A DNA stretch of 64,000 nucleotides from Sphingomonas hankookensis (lineage in GTDB: Bacteria > Pseudomonadota > Alphaproteobacteria > Sphingomonadales > Sphingomonadaceae): contig NZ_LQQO01000001.1 in NCBI RefSeq assembly GCF_001619955.1, positions 248,001-312,000 on the forward strand, written 5' to 3'. Shown here in pieces: positions 10,579 to 18,923 of this stretch. The notes beneath the pieces are model-generated. The model ran no database searches and was not told the DNA's origin. It was given only the letters and a program-made list of their open reading frames with translations. How positions within the stretch are numbered: position 1 is the first letter of the stretch; each line of letters begins with the position of its first letter. The position numbers and the translations under genes are program-made.

Positions 10579-11060
10579 GTATCGCCCAGACCATCCGATC
10601 GTTCACCCTCTGGGAGTTCGTGAAGGCCCATGCGCTGACGCTGCGGTACTTCTTCAAGCCCAAGGCGACGATCAACTACCCGTATGAAAAGAACCCGCTG
10701 AGCCCGCGCTTCCGCGGCGAGCATGCGCTGCGCCGCTATCCCAATGGGGAAGAGCGCTGCATCGCTTGCAAGCTGTGCGAAGCGGTGTGTCCGGCGCTGG
10801 CGATCACGATCGAGGCCGAACCGCGCGAGGACGGCAGCCGCCGCACGACGCGCTACGACATCGATATGACCAAGTGCATCTATTGCGGCCTGTGCCAGGA
10901 AGCCTGCCCGGTCGATGCGATCGTCGAGGGTCCGAATTTCGAATTCGCCACCGAAACCCGCGAAGAGCTGATCTATCACAAGGACAAGCTGCTCGCGAAC
11001 GGTGACCGCTGGGAACGCGCGATTGCCGCGAACCTTGCGAGCGACGCGCCCTACCGGTAA
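10575..11060 (+). CDS. nuoI: NADH-quinone oxidoreductase subunit I
   Basis: Peripheral subunit (161 residues) with two [4Fe-4S] clusters, N6a and N6b. Both ferredoxin motifs are intact: [12 protein letters not shown] and [12 protein letters not shown]. An amphipathic N-terminal helix ([17 protein letters not shown]) would lie on the membrane. The ATG overlaps the nuoH stop; its TAA shares one base with the ATG of a 38-codon ORF. Confidence 0.97.
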   Translation: MSIAQTIRSFTLWEFVKAHALTLRYFFKPKATINYPYEKNPLSPRFRGEHALRRYPNGEERCIACKLCEAVCPALAITIEAEPREDGSRRTTRYDIDMTKCIYCGLCQEACPVDAIVEGPNFEFATETREELIYHKDKLLANGDRWERAIAANLASDAPYR

Positions 11061-11176
11061 TGGCGCGCATGTTCCGTACCGGCGGGGGCGAAACGGTTCG
11101 CTTCGCCGGCCATTCGATTAGCGTTTCGTCCCGCACATCCGCGCGGGGCGGGCAGGGGGAAGAGCAGCGCTCGTGA
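11060..11176 (+). CDS. 38-codon mini-ORF bridging nuoI and nuoJ
   Basis: The ATG at 11060 shares its A with the nuoI stop (TAATG), and the TGA at 11174-11176 overlaps the GTG start of nuoJ (GTGA). The frame is open throughout. The peptide is polar and basic, rich in Arg, Gly and Ser, begins [10 protein letters not shown] and ends GEEQRS; it has no transmembrane segment or recognisable domain. The ribosome-binding sequence for nuoJ (GCAGGGGGAAGAG) lies inside it. It may be a translational relay, a small protein, or a chance open frame. Gene status is uncertain. Confidence 0.4.
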   Translation: MARMFRTGGGETVRFAGHSISVSSRTSARGGQGEEQRS

Positions 11177-11784
11177 TCCAGACACTCGCCTTCTATCTGT
11201 TCGCCACGATCGTGGTGGCATCGGCTGCGTTGACGATCACGTCGCGCAATCCGGTCCATTCGGTGCTGTGGCTGATCCTCGCCTTCTTCAACGCGGCCGG
11301 CCTGATGGTGCTGTGCGGCGCCGAATTCATCGCGATGCTGCTGGTCATCGTCTATGTCGGCGCGGTCGCGGTGCTGTTCCTGTTCGTGGTCATGATGCTC
11401 GACATCGACTTCACCGAACTGCGCGCCGGTTTCGTCCGCTATCTGCCTGCCGGTCTGGCCTTGGCGGTGCTGCTCGCGGTCGAACTGGTTGTCGGTGCCT
11501 ATGCCTGGACCGCTGCCCGGATCGATCTGGCCAAGCGGATCGCGCCGACCGACGTTGCGATCCCGAATATTGAGGCGATCGGGCAGCTGCTCTATTCGCG
11601 CTACCTGTATGTCTTCGAAGGTGTCGGGCTGGTGCTGCTGGTCGCGATGATCGGTGCGATCGTGCTGACGCAGCGTAAGCGTGCGGATGCCAAGGCGCAG
11701 AACATCAACCGCCAGATCAACCGTCGCGCCAAGGATGCGATCCGTAACGTCAATCAGCCCATCGGGCAGGGGGTCGAGCTGTGA
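11173..11784 (+). CDS. nuoJ: NADH-quinone oxidoreductase subunit J
   Basis: Membrane subunit (203 residues) with five transmembrane helices. The conserved helix-3 stretch [26 protein letters not shown], which forms a pi-bulge in structural studies of the family, is present. The C-terminus is basic and polar ([13 protein letters not shown]). The GTG start at 11173 lies within the end of the preceding 38-codon ORF; the gene ends in a GTGA overlap with nuoK. Confidence 0.96.
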   Translation: MIQTLAFYLFATIVVASAALTITSRNPVHSVLWLILAFFNAAGLMVLCGAEFIAMLLVIVYVGAVAVLFLFVVMMLDIDFTELRAGFVRYLPAGLALAVLLAVELVVGAYAWTAARIDLAKRIAPTDVAIPNIEAIGQLLYSRYLYVFEGVGLVLLVAMIGAIVLTQRKRADAKAQNINRQINRRAKDAIRNVNQPIGQGVEL

Positions 11785-12086
11785 TCGGTCTTACCCATTA
11801 TCTGGTCGTTGCGGCGATCCTGTTCACGCTGGGTGTGCTCGGCATCTTCCTCAATCGGAAGAACCTGATCGTCATCCTGATGTCGATCGAACTGATCCTG
11901 CTGGCGGTGAACATCAATTTCGTGGCCTTCTCGGCGCAGCTAGGTGACCTGGTGGGTCAGATCTTCGCGATGTTTGTCCTCGCGGTCGCCGCCGGCGAAA
12001 GCGCGATCGGGCTGGCCATCATGGTCATCTATTTCCGTGGTCGCGGTTCCATCGCGGTCGACGACGTCAACCGGATGAAGGGGTGA
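11781..12086 (+). CDS. nuoK: NADH-quinone oxidoreductase subunit K
   Basis: Small membrane subunit (101 residues) with three helices, an MrpC-like element of the proton-pumping arm. The conserved glutamates in [14 protein letters not shown] (helix 2) and [13 protein letters not shown] (helix 3) are intact. The GTG start overlaps the nuoJ stop. Its TGA shares one base with the ATG of a 12-codon mini-ORF. Confidence 0.96.
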   Translation: MIGLTHYLVVAAILFTLGVLGIFLNRKNLIVILMSIELILLAVNINFVAFSAQLGDLVGQIFAMFVLAVAAGESAIGLAIMVIYFRGRGSIAVDDVNRMKG

Positions 12087-12124
12087 TGCCGGTGGCTTTT
12101 CGGGTTTCGGGGGTGCTTTCGTGA
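12086..12124 (+). other. 12-codon mini-ORF bridging nuoK and nuoL
   Basis: ATG 12086 shares its A with the nuoK TGA (TGATG); twelve codons later the TGA at 12122-12124 overlaps the nuoL GTG start (GTGA). The peptide would be [14 protein letters not shown]-rich stretch (CGGGGGTG) within it could serve as the nuoL ribosome-binding site. It is too short to call a gene, but it has the same geometry as the mini-ORFs before nuoJ and nuoM. Confidence 0.35.
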
Positions 12125-14229
12125 GCGCCATCCATATCGTCGTGTTCCTGCCACTGCTGGCGTCGATCGTCGCGGGGCTGTCGAACCGCGCGTTCGGCAT
12201 CGCGGTGCCGAAGATCATCACCACCGCCGGCCTGCTCGTCGCGGCAGCGCTGTCGTGGTCGATCTTCATTCCGTTCCTGACCGGTGCAGCGCAGGCGAAT
12301 GTGGCGCCGGTGTCGACCTGGATCCTTTCGGGCGGCATGGACATCGCCTGGGAATTGCGGGTCGATGCGCTGACCGCGGTCATGCTGGTCGTCATCACCA
12401 GCGTATCGGCGCTCGTCCACCTCTATAGCTGGGGCTATATGAGCGAGGACCCGGACCAGCCGCGTTTTTTCGCCTATCTGTCGCTGTTCACCTTCGCGAT
12501 GCTGATGCTCGTGACCGCGAACAATCTGGTGCAGATGTTCTTCGGTTGGGAAGGCGTCGGTCTGGCGTCGTACCTGCTGATCGGTTTCTGGTTCCGCAAG
12601 CCGTCGGCCAATGCCGCCGCGATCAAGGCGTTCGTGGTCAACCGCGTGGGCGACCTTGGCTTCATGCTCGGCATCTTCGGCACCTATCTGGTGTTCGGCA
12701 CCATCTCGATCCCGGCGATCCTCGAAGCCGCGCCGTCGATGGCCGGCTCGACCATCGGCTTCCTGTGGTTCCGTGCCGACACGATGACGGTGCTGTGCCT
12801 GCTGCTGTTCGTCGGCGCGATGGGCAAGTCGGCGCAGCTTGGCCTCCACACTTGGTTGCCGGACGCGATGGAAGGCCCGACCCCGGTGTCGGCGCTGATT
12901 CACGCCGCGACGATGGTCACCGCCGGCGTCTTCATGGTGTGCCGCTTGTCGCCGATGTTCGAAACCTCGCCGACTGCGTTGGCTGTGGTCACGGCTGTCG
13001 GTGCGGCTACGTGCCTGTTCGCGGCGACGATCGGCCTCGTGCAGACCGATATCAAACGGGTTATCGCCTATTCGACCTGTTCGCAGCTGGGCTATATGTT
13101 CTTTGCGGCCGGTGTCGGCGCATACGGCGCGGCGATGTTCCACCTGTTCACCCACGCCTTCTTCAAAGCGCTGCTGTTCCTTGGTGCCGGTTCGGTCATC
13201 CATGCGATGCACCATGAACAGGACATGCGCTTCTATGGCGGCCTGCGGAAGCACATTCCGCTGACCTTCTGGGCAATGATGGCGGGTACGCTGGCGATCA
13301 CCGGGGTCGGAATCTACGGCGTGGGTGGCTTTGCCGGCTATCATTCGAAGGATGCGATCCTCGAAGCGGCTTGGGCGTCGGGCCCGAACGGCTATGGCGC
13401 GTTCTATGTCGGGACGTTCGCCGCGCTGCTGACCAGCTTCTATTCGTGGCGGCTGATGTTCCTGACCTTCTTCGGCGCGCCGCGCTGGGCCGGGTCAGAG
13501 CATATTCAGCATGCGGTGCATGATGCGCATGGTCACAGCGATCATCACGAGACGCATGGTCACGGGCATGACGATGGCAGCCACCCGGCGCCGCCCGCGG
13601 CCGAGGATTCAGGCCATGCCCCGTCGACGCACGACGCGCATGCGAGCGACGTCGTCGAAGGCACTGCCGGCTATCACCCGCATGAGAGCCCGATCGTCAT
13701 GCTGATCCCGCTGATCGTGCTGACGGTCGGCGCGGTCGCCGCCGGCTACGTCTTCCATCATTGGTTCATCGAGCCGGAGGCGGGCGAGACGTTCTGGAAG
13801 GGCAGCCTGTTCTTCAACGAACATCTGATGCACGCGATGCACGAGGTGCCGCTGCTGGTGAAGCTGGCCGCGACGATCGTGATGCTGATCGGCCTAGTGA
13901 GCGCGCTCTACGTCTATATCATCCGGCCGGGTACGGCGGCGGCGATCGCGGATACCTTCCGCGTGCTGCACCGCTTCCTGCTTCGGAAATGGTATTTCGA
14001 CGAGCTGTATCACCTGCTCTTCGTTCGCCCGGCCTTCGCGCTCGGTCGCTTCTTCTGGAAGCGTGGTGACGAACAGACGATCAACCGCTTCGGTCCGGAC
14101 GGATCGGCTACGCTGGTCGGACTGTCGAGCCGCGTCGCGGTCAAAATGCAGACCGGCTATCTCTACACCTATGCCTTCGTCATGCTGATCGGCCTGACGG
14201 CGGCGGTTACCTGGGCGATCGCGTCGTGA
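12121..14229 (+). CDS. nuoL: NADH-quinone oxidoreductase subunit L
   Basis: Largest antiporter-like membrane subunit (702 residues) with the long C-terminal lateral helix. The conserved LHTWLPDAMEGPTPVSALIHAATMV segment and the following lysine and histidine positions of the proton path are present. Between helices, residues about 459-522 form a loop very rich in His (HAVHDAHGHSDHHETHGHG and further His residues), longer than usual. The GTG start overlaps a 12-codon mini-ORF and the stop shares a base with a 13-codon mini-ORF. Confidence 0.97.
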   Translation: MSAIHIVVFLPLLASIVAGLSNRAFGIAVPKIITTAGLLVAAALSWSIFIPFLTGAAQANVAPVSTWILSGGMDIAWELRVDALTAVMLVVITSVSALVHLYSWGYMSEDPDQPRFFAYLSLFTFAMLMLVTANNLVQMFFGWEGVGLASYLLIGFWFRKPSANAAAIKAFVVNRVGDLGFMLGIFGTYLVFGTISIPAILEAAPSMAGSTIGFLWFRADTMTVLCLLLFVGAMGKSAQLGLHTWLPDAMEGPTPVSALIHAATMVTAGVFMVCRLSPMFETSPTALAVVTAVGAATCLFAATIGLVQTDIKRVIAYSTCSQLGYMFFAAGVGAYGAAMFHLFTHAFFKALLFLGAGSVIHAMHHEQDMRFYGGLRKHIPLTFWAMMAGTLAITGVGIYGVGGFAGYHSKDAILEAAWASGPNGYGAFYVGTFAALLTSFYSWRLMFLTFFGAPRWAGSEHIQHAVHDAHGHSDHHETHGHGHDDGSHPAPPAAEDSGHAPSTHDAHASDVVEGTAGYHPHESPIVMLIPLIVLTVGAVAAGYVFHHWFIEPEAGETFWKGSLFFNEHLMHAMHEVPLLVKLAATIVMLIGLVSALYVYIIRPGTAAAIADTFRVLHRFLLRKWYFDELYHLLFVRPAFALGRFFWKRGDEQTINRFGPDGSATLVGLSSRVAVKMQTGYLYTYAFVMLIGLTAAVTWAIAS

Positions 14230-14270
14230 TGCGCGGTTTCAAGCAAATGGTTCGGGGGAATAACTCGTGA
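14229..14270 (+). other. 13-codon mini-ORF bridging nuoL and nuoM
   Basis: ATG 14229 shares its A with the nuoL TGA, and the TGA at 14268-14270 overlaps the nuoM GTG at 14267. The peptide would be [13 protein letters not shown]. The sequence CGGGGGAA about eight bases before the nuoM start is a good ribosome-binding site and lies inside the mini-ORF. Same geometry as the mini-ORFs before nuoJ and nuoL. Confidence 0.35.
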
Positions 14271-15832
14271 ACGGCTTCCCGATCCTGTCGGTGATGCTGC
14301 TGGTACCGGCGGTCGCAGCGATGGTGTGCCTGTTCGTATCGGCGAATGGGGCGCGCTGGACGGCGCTGATCGCCACGCTGGTCAATCTTGCGCTGGGCGT
14401 TCTGCTCTGGGCGAACTACGATATCGGCGGCGCGCAGTGGCAGTTCGTCGAGGCGCCGGCGATGGGCGATTTCGGCGTGTTCCGCTACGCGCTCGGCATC
14501 GACGGCTTCGCGCTGATGCTCATCATGCTCAGCGTGTTCCTGATGCCGATCTGCATCGGGGCATCGTGGAAGTCGGTGACCAACCGAGTGCCCGAATATA
14601 TGGCGCTGTTCCTGACCGTCGAAGTGCTGATGATCGGCACCTTCGCGGCACAGGACCTGCTGCTGTTCTACGTCTTCTTCGAAGCCGGTCTGATCCCGAT
14701 GTACCTCATCATCGGCATCTGGGGCGGGGCGAACCGCATCTATGCGTCGTACAAGTTCTTCCTGTACACGCTGCTCGGCTCGCTGCTCATGCTGATCGCG
14801 ATGATCTACATGATCCAGACGGCAGGGACGTCGGATATCCCGACGCTGATGGCCTATGACTTCCCGGCACATGTCCAGACATGGCTGTGGCTGGCGTTCT
14901 TTGCCTCGTTCGCGGTCAAGATGCCGATGTGGCCGGTCCATACCTGGTTGCCCGACGCGCACGTGCAGGCGCCGACCGCGGGTTCGGTGATCCTGGCGGG
15001 CGTGCTGCTGAAGCTCGGCGGCTATGGCTTCCTGCGCTTCTCCATCCCCATGTTCCCGGAGGCATCGGGTCAGCTGACCTGGCTGATCCTGACGCTGTCG
15101 GCGGTGGCGGTTGTCTACACCTCGCTCGTCGCGCTGGTGCAGTCGGACATGAAGAAGCTGATCGCCTATTCGTCGGTTGCACACATGGCGATCGTGACGA
15201 TCGGCCTGTTCGCCTTCAACCAGCAGGGCATCGAAGGCGCGATGATCGTGATGCTCAGCCACGGGCTGGTGTCGGGCGCGCTCTTCCTGTGCGTCGGCAT
15301 CATCTATGACCGGCTGCATACCCGCGAGATCGCTCGGTACGGCGGTCTGGCGATCAACATGCCGCGCTATGCTGTGTTCTTCCTGCTGTTCACCATGGCG
15401 TCGATCGGTCTGCCGGGCACGTCGGGTTTCGTCGGCGAGTTCCTGAGCCTTGCCGGCACCTATCAGGTGTCGACCTGGGCGGCGCTGATCTGCACCACCG
15501 GCATCATCCTCGGTGCGGCCTATTCGCTATATCTATATCGGCGGATCGCGCTGGGCGATCTGGTGCATGACGATGTGAAGGCGATGCCGGACGTATCGAT
15601 GCGCGAACTGGCGCTGCTGGCGCCGATCGCCGCGGTGGTGCTCTGGATGGGTGTCTATCCGGAGAGCTTCATGGCGCCGATGCGCAAGGATGTCGGCCTT
15701 CTGGTCGCCCGGATCGAGCGCGCGACGCCGCCATCGGATTCACGGCCGACCCCGGGTAATCCGGCGGCAGCAGCGGCGAAGGCCGCGGAACATGGAACGG
15801 GCGCGGCAGCGGCGCACGGGGAAACGCACTGA
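14267..15832 (+). CDS. nuoM: NADH-quinone oxidoreductase subunit M
   Basis: Antiporter-like membrane subunit (521 residues). The conserved [29 protein letters not shown] segment with its Lys and His residues, and the earlier [18 protein letters not shown] with the key Glu, are intact. About 35 residues at the C-terminus form an Ala-rich tail ending in HGETH, likely disordered. GTG 14267 is the start supported by the family N-terminus and the GGGGG upstream. The stop shares one base with the nuoN ATG. Confidence 0.97.
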   Translation: MNGFPILSVMLLVPAVAAMVCLFVSANGARWTALIATLVNLALGVLLWANYDIGGAQWQFVEAPAMGDFGVFRYALGIDGFALMLIMLSVFLMPICIGASWKSVTNRVPEYMALFLTVEVLMIGTFAAQDLLLFYVFFEAGLIPMYLIIGIWGGANRIYASYKFFLYTLLGSLLMLIAMIYMIQTAGTSDIPTLMAYDFPAHVQTWLWLAFFASFAVKMPMWPVHTWLPDAHVQAPTAGSVILAGVLLKLGGYGFLRFSIPMFPEASGQLTWLILTLSAVAVVYTSLVALVQSDMKKLIAYSSVAHMAIVTIGLFAFNQQGIEGAMIVMLSHGLVSGALFLCVGIIYDRLHTREIARYGGLAINMPRYAVFFLLFTMASIGLPGTSGFVGEFLSLAGTYQVSTWAALICTTGIILGAAYSLYLYRRIALGDLVHDDVKAMPDVSMRELALLAPIAAVVLWMGVYPESFMAPMRKDVGLLVARIERATPPSDSRPTPGNPAAAAAKAAEHGTGAAAAHGETH

Positions 15833-17277
15833 TGAGCTACGCCGAACAACTTTCGATGACGCTGCCCGAACTGGTGCTGGCGGTCGGGGCGATCGTCCTG
15901 ATGCTGGTATCGGCTTGGGGCAAGCAGGCGGCGGCGCGCGGCGTCAGTATCGCGGCGGTCTTCGTGCTGGCCGGCGCGGGCGTTGCGCTGATCGGCAACG
16001 GATCGTCGGGCGGGACGGCGTTCGGCGGCATGTATCGTGCCGACGCGTTCGCCGCCTTTGCCAAGGTGCTGATCTATATCGCATCGGCGGTGGCGATCAT
16101 CATTGCGCCGCGCTTTTTCGAACGGACCAGCGGCGACGACCTGAAGCCCGAATATCCGGTGCTGATCCTGTTGTCGGCCTGCGGCATGGGCATGATGGTG
16201 TCGGCGTCCGACCTGTTGCTGCTCTATGTCGGTCTCGAGTTGCAGAGCCTTGCGGCGTACGTCCTCGCCAGCTTCATGCGGCGCGACACGCGTTCGGCCG
16301 AAGCGGGCCTGAAATATTTCGTGCTGGGTGCGCTGGCGTCGGGCATCCTGCTGTACGGCATCAGCCTGGTCTATGGCTTTGCCGGCACTACCCTGTTCGA
16401 CGATATTGCGATTGCCTATGCCGGCCCGCGCAACATGGGCTTGCTGTTCGGGCTGGTGTTCGTGTTCGCCGGGCTTGCGTTCAAGCTCGCCGCCGTGCCG
16501 TTCCACATGTGGACGCCGGACGTTTATGAAGGCGCGCCGACGCCGGTGACCGCCTTCTTCGCCTCGGCGCCGAAGGTTGCGGCGATGGCCATGGCGCTAC
16601 GCGTGGCGGTCGAGGCGATGGGCCCGGCGGTCCTCGAATGGCGCCAGATCGTGATCTTTGCGGCGCTCGCTTCGATCATTCTCGGTGCGGTCGGTGCGAT
16701 CGGGCAGAGGAACATCAAGCGGCTGCTCGCTTATTCTTCGATCAACAATGTCGGCTTCGCGCTTATCGGCCTCGCCGCCGGATCGGCGCAGGGTGTCGCG
16801 GGCGTGCTGTTCTACCTCGCCGTCTATATCGTGATGACGCTGGGGTCGTTCCTGATCGTCCTGCAGATGCGCGACGAGAACGGCCAGCCGGTCGAGACGG
16901 TTGCCAGCCTGGCAGGCCTGTCGCGGACGCGGCCGGCACTGGCGTTCGCGCTGATGATCTTTATGTTCTCGCTCGCCGGCATCCCGCCGCTGTTCGGTTT
17001 CTGGGCGAAGTACGCGGTGTTCGAAGCCGCGGTGCAGGCAGGCCTGTTGTCGCTGGCGGTGATCGGTATCGCCGCATCGACCATCGGTGCCTTCTATTAC
17101 CTGCGCGTCGTCAAGACGATGTATTTTGACGAACCGGCCCCGGCCTTCGGACGTGAGCCGGCGCTGGTCGAAGGTGGCCTGACCCTGGCGGCGGCGATCG
17201 TGATTTCGCCGGTCAGCCTGTTCCTGATCGCGCCCTTGTCGGCATGGTCGCTGGCCGCGGCGCGGGCGCTGTTCTGA
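15832..17277 (+). CDS. nuoN: NADH-quinone oxidoreductase subunit N
   Basis: Third antiporter-like membrane subunit (481 residues). Visible hallmarks are the helix-5 stretch LLLLYVGLELQSLAAYVLA with the conserved Glu, and [30 protein letters not shown] with the conserved Lys and His. It closes the nuo operon. Its stop (TGA 17275-17277) overlaps birA, so birA is probably co-transcribed with complex I. Confidence 0.97.
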   Translation: MSYAEQLSMTLPELVLAVGAIVLMLVSAWGKQAAARGVSIAAVFVLAGAGVALIGNGSSGGTAFGGMYRADAFAAFAKVLIYIASAVAIIIAPRFFERTSGDDLKPEYPVLILLSACGMGMMVSASDLLLLYVGLELQSLAAYVLASFMRRDTRSAEAGLKYFVLGALASGILLYGISLVYGFAGTTLFDDIAIAYAGPRNMGLLFGLVFVFAGLAFKLAAVPFHMWTPDVYEGAPTPVTAFFASAPKVAAMAMALRVAVEAMGPAVLEWRQIVIFAALASIILGAVGAIGQRNIKRLLAYSSINNVGFALIGLAAGSAQGVAGVLFYLAVYIVMTLGSFLIVLQMRDENGQPVETVASLAGLSRTRPALAFALMIFMFSLAGIPPLFGFWAKYAVFEAAVQAGLLSLAVIGIAASTIGAFYYLRVVKTMYFDEPAPAFGREPALVEGGLTLAAAIVISPVSLFLIAPLSAWSLAAARALF

Positions 17278-17975
17278 CGGTTCGCGTTATCGGCGAGACG
17301 GGGTCGACCAACGCCGACCTCCTTGCCGCATCGCAGGCCGGTGCCGCGGAAGGCATTTGGTTGCGGGCGGAACGCCAGAATGCCGGGCGGGGACGGGTCG
17401 GGCGTCCCTGGTCGGATGGTGCGGGCAATTTGTTTGCCAGCACGATCGTGCGGCTGGCGCCCGGCGATCCGCCGGCACCAACGCTGACGCTCGTTGCGGC
17501 GATTGCGCTGGCGGAGGCGGTGGCAGCGGTCGCGCCCGGGCTGGCAACGATCAAATGGCCGAACGACTTGTTGATCGGCGGCGCGAAGTTGTCAGGTATT
17601 CTGCTGGAACGCGGCGACGGTAACGCCGTCGTGATCGGATTCGGGGTTAATCTGGCGAGCCACCCGCATCTGACCGATCGCCCGACGACGAGCTTGTTGG
17701 AGCATGGCGTAGCCGCCGACCCCGCGATGTTGCTCGACCTGTTGCGCGATCATTTTGCAGTTTGGCTGGACCTGTGGCGCGGTCATGCGATGACCATGAT
17801 CCGCGACGCGTGGGAAGCATCCGCCCATCCCCGCGGCACTCCGCTCCGGGTCCGTCTGCCGGACGGTGGCGAGCGGCAGGGACGGTTCGATGGGCTGGAT
17901 TCCGATGGCGCGCTTCGCCTGTTGGATGGCGATGGCGTGGTAATCCTGGTCCACGCGGGTGACGTCTTTGCTTGA
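17244..17975 (+). CDS. birA: Biotin--[acetyl-CoA-carboxylase] ligase
   Basis: Activates biotin with ATP and transfers it to the biotin carrier protein of acetyl-CoA carboxylase. The catalytic domain motifs are present: ETGSTNADLLA, AGRGRVGRPW (the biotinoyl-AMP loop) and IKWPNDLLIGGAKLSGILLE, followed by the small C-terminal domain. There is no N-terminal DNA-binding domain, so it is a group I enzyme that does not repress transcription. The start is uncertain: ATG 17244 overlaps nuoN by 34 bases, whereas CTG 17274 would give a four-base overlap and a N-terminus closer to the conserved region. Confidence 0.9.
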   Translation: MVAGRGAGAVLTVRVIGETGSTNADLLAASQAGAAEGIWLRAERQNAGRGRVGRPWSDGAGNLFASTIVRLAPGDPPAPTLTLVAAIALAEAVAAVAPGLATIKWPNDLLIGGAKLSGILLERGDGNAVVIGFGVNLASHPHLTDRPTTSLLEHGVAADPAMLLDLLRDHFAVWLDLWRGHAMTMIRDAWEASAHPRGTPLRVRLPDGGERQGRFDGLDSDGALRLLDGDGVVILVHAGDVFA

Positions 17976-18086
17976 ACGAGGCTGCCTGGCCCTGCGGCGT
18001 CAGCTTCGACGGCAGAGCTTGTCGTCGGTCGGCGGACCCTCTACCGCGGGACGAAGCGTGCCGTGCGGGCATGGCGGGGAAATTCG

Positions 18087-18875
18087 ATGCTGCTAGCGAT
18101 CGACGCCGGCAATACCAATATCGTGTTTGCGCTGGTCGATGGCGATGCGATCGTCGCACGCTGGCGCATCGCGACCGATCCCCGCCGTACGGCCGATGAA
18201 TATGCGGTATGGCTCAGCCAGTTGCTGGCGCTCGACGGCCGCGACCGTTCGGTCGTGACCGGCGTCATCATCGGCACTGTCGTCCCGCGCGCACTCCACA
18301 ATCTCGAAGTGCTGGCGATCAAATATTTCGGGGTCGAGGCAGCGGTGGCAGGACGCGGCGCGGCGGCATACGGCATCGCGCTCGACGTCGAGGAACCGCA
18401 TGCGGTCGGCGCGGATCGTGCGTTGAACGCAATCGCGGCGCACGCGGCGCATCCCGGTGACCTGATCGTCGTGGATTTCGGCACGGCGGCTACGTTCGAT
18501 GTCGTCGATTATTCGGGCGCCTATAAGGGCGGCATCATCGCGCCGGGAATCAACCTATCGCTCGACGCGCTGGTGACGGCGGCGGCGAAACTGCCGCGCA
18601 TCGCGATCGAGGCACCGGTGTCGACAAGCGTCATCGGCCGCAACACCGCCGATCAGATGCATATCGGCATCTATTGGGGCTATATCGCGATGATCGAGGG
18701 GCTGGTCGCGCGGATGAAGGCGGAAATCGGCCGCCCGGTCCGCGTGATCGCCACGGGCGGTCTGGCGATCCTTTTCGAGAAACATACGCAGGTGTTCGAC
18801 CATGTCGAACAGGACCTGACCATCACGGGACTGGCGATGCTGTGGCGCCGCACCCATATCACTACAGCACCATAA
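18087..18875 (+). CDS. coaX: Type III pantothenate kinase
   Basis: First enzyme of coenzyme A synthesis, phosphorylating pantothenate; the type III form is not feedback-inhibited by CoA in characterised members. The 262-residue product shows the phosphate-binding [15 protein letters not shown] at its N-terminus, [11 protein letters not shown], and [13 protein letters not shown] with its catalytic Asp, then [18 protein letters not shown] 18087 is chosen because it begins the ASKHA fold directly and is preceded by GGCGGGGA. The birA-coaX pairing is common in bacteria. Confidence 0.95.
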   Translation: MLLAIDAGNTNIVFALVDGDAIVARWRIATDPRRTADEYAVWLSQLLALDGRDRSVVTGVIIGTVVPRALHNLEVLAIKYFGVEAAVAGRGAAAYGIALDVEEPHAVGADRALNAIAAHAAHPGDLIVVDFGTAATFDVVDYSGAYKGGIIAPGINLSLDALVTAAAKLPRIAIEAPVSTSVIGRNTADQMHIGIYWGYIAMIEGLVARMKAEIGRPVRVIATGGLAILFEKHTQVFDHVEQDLTITGLAMLWRRTHITTAP

Positions 18876-18923
18876 CGAAGCAAACCGAACCCGCGAATGG
18901 GCGCGGGCATTGAAAGAAATTGA

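Noticed and set aside
17972-18199. 75-codon frame following birA by a TTGA overlap
   Set aside because: It overlaps the start of coaX by over 100 bases, lacks hydrophobic or domain patterns, and does not end at the next start as the nuo mini-ORFs do.
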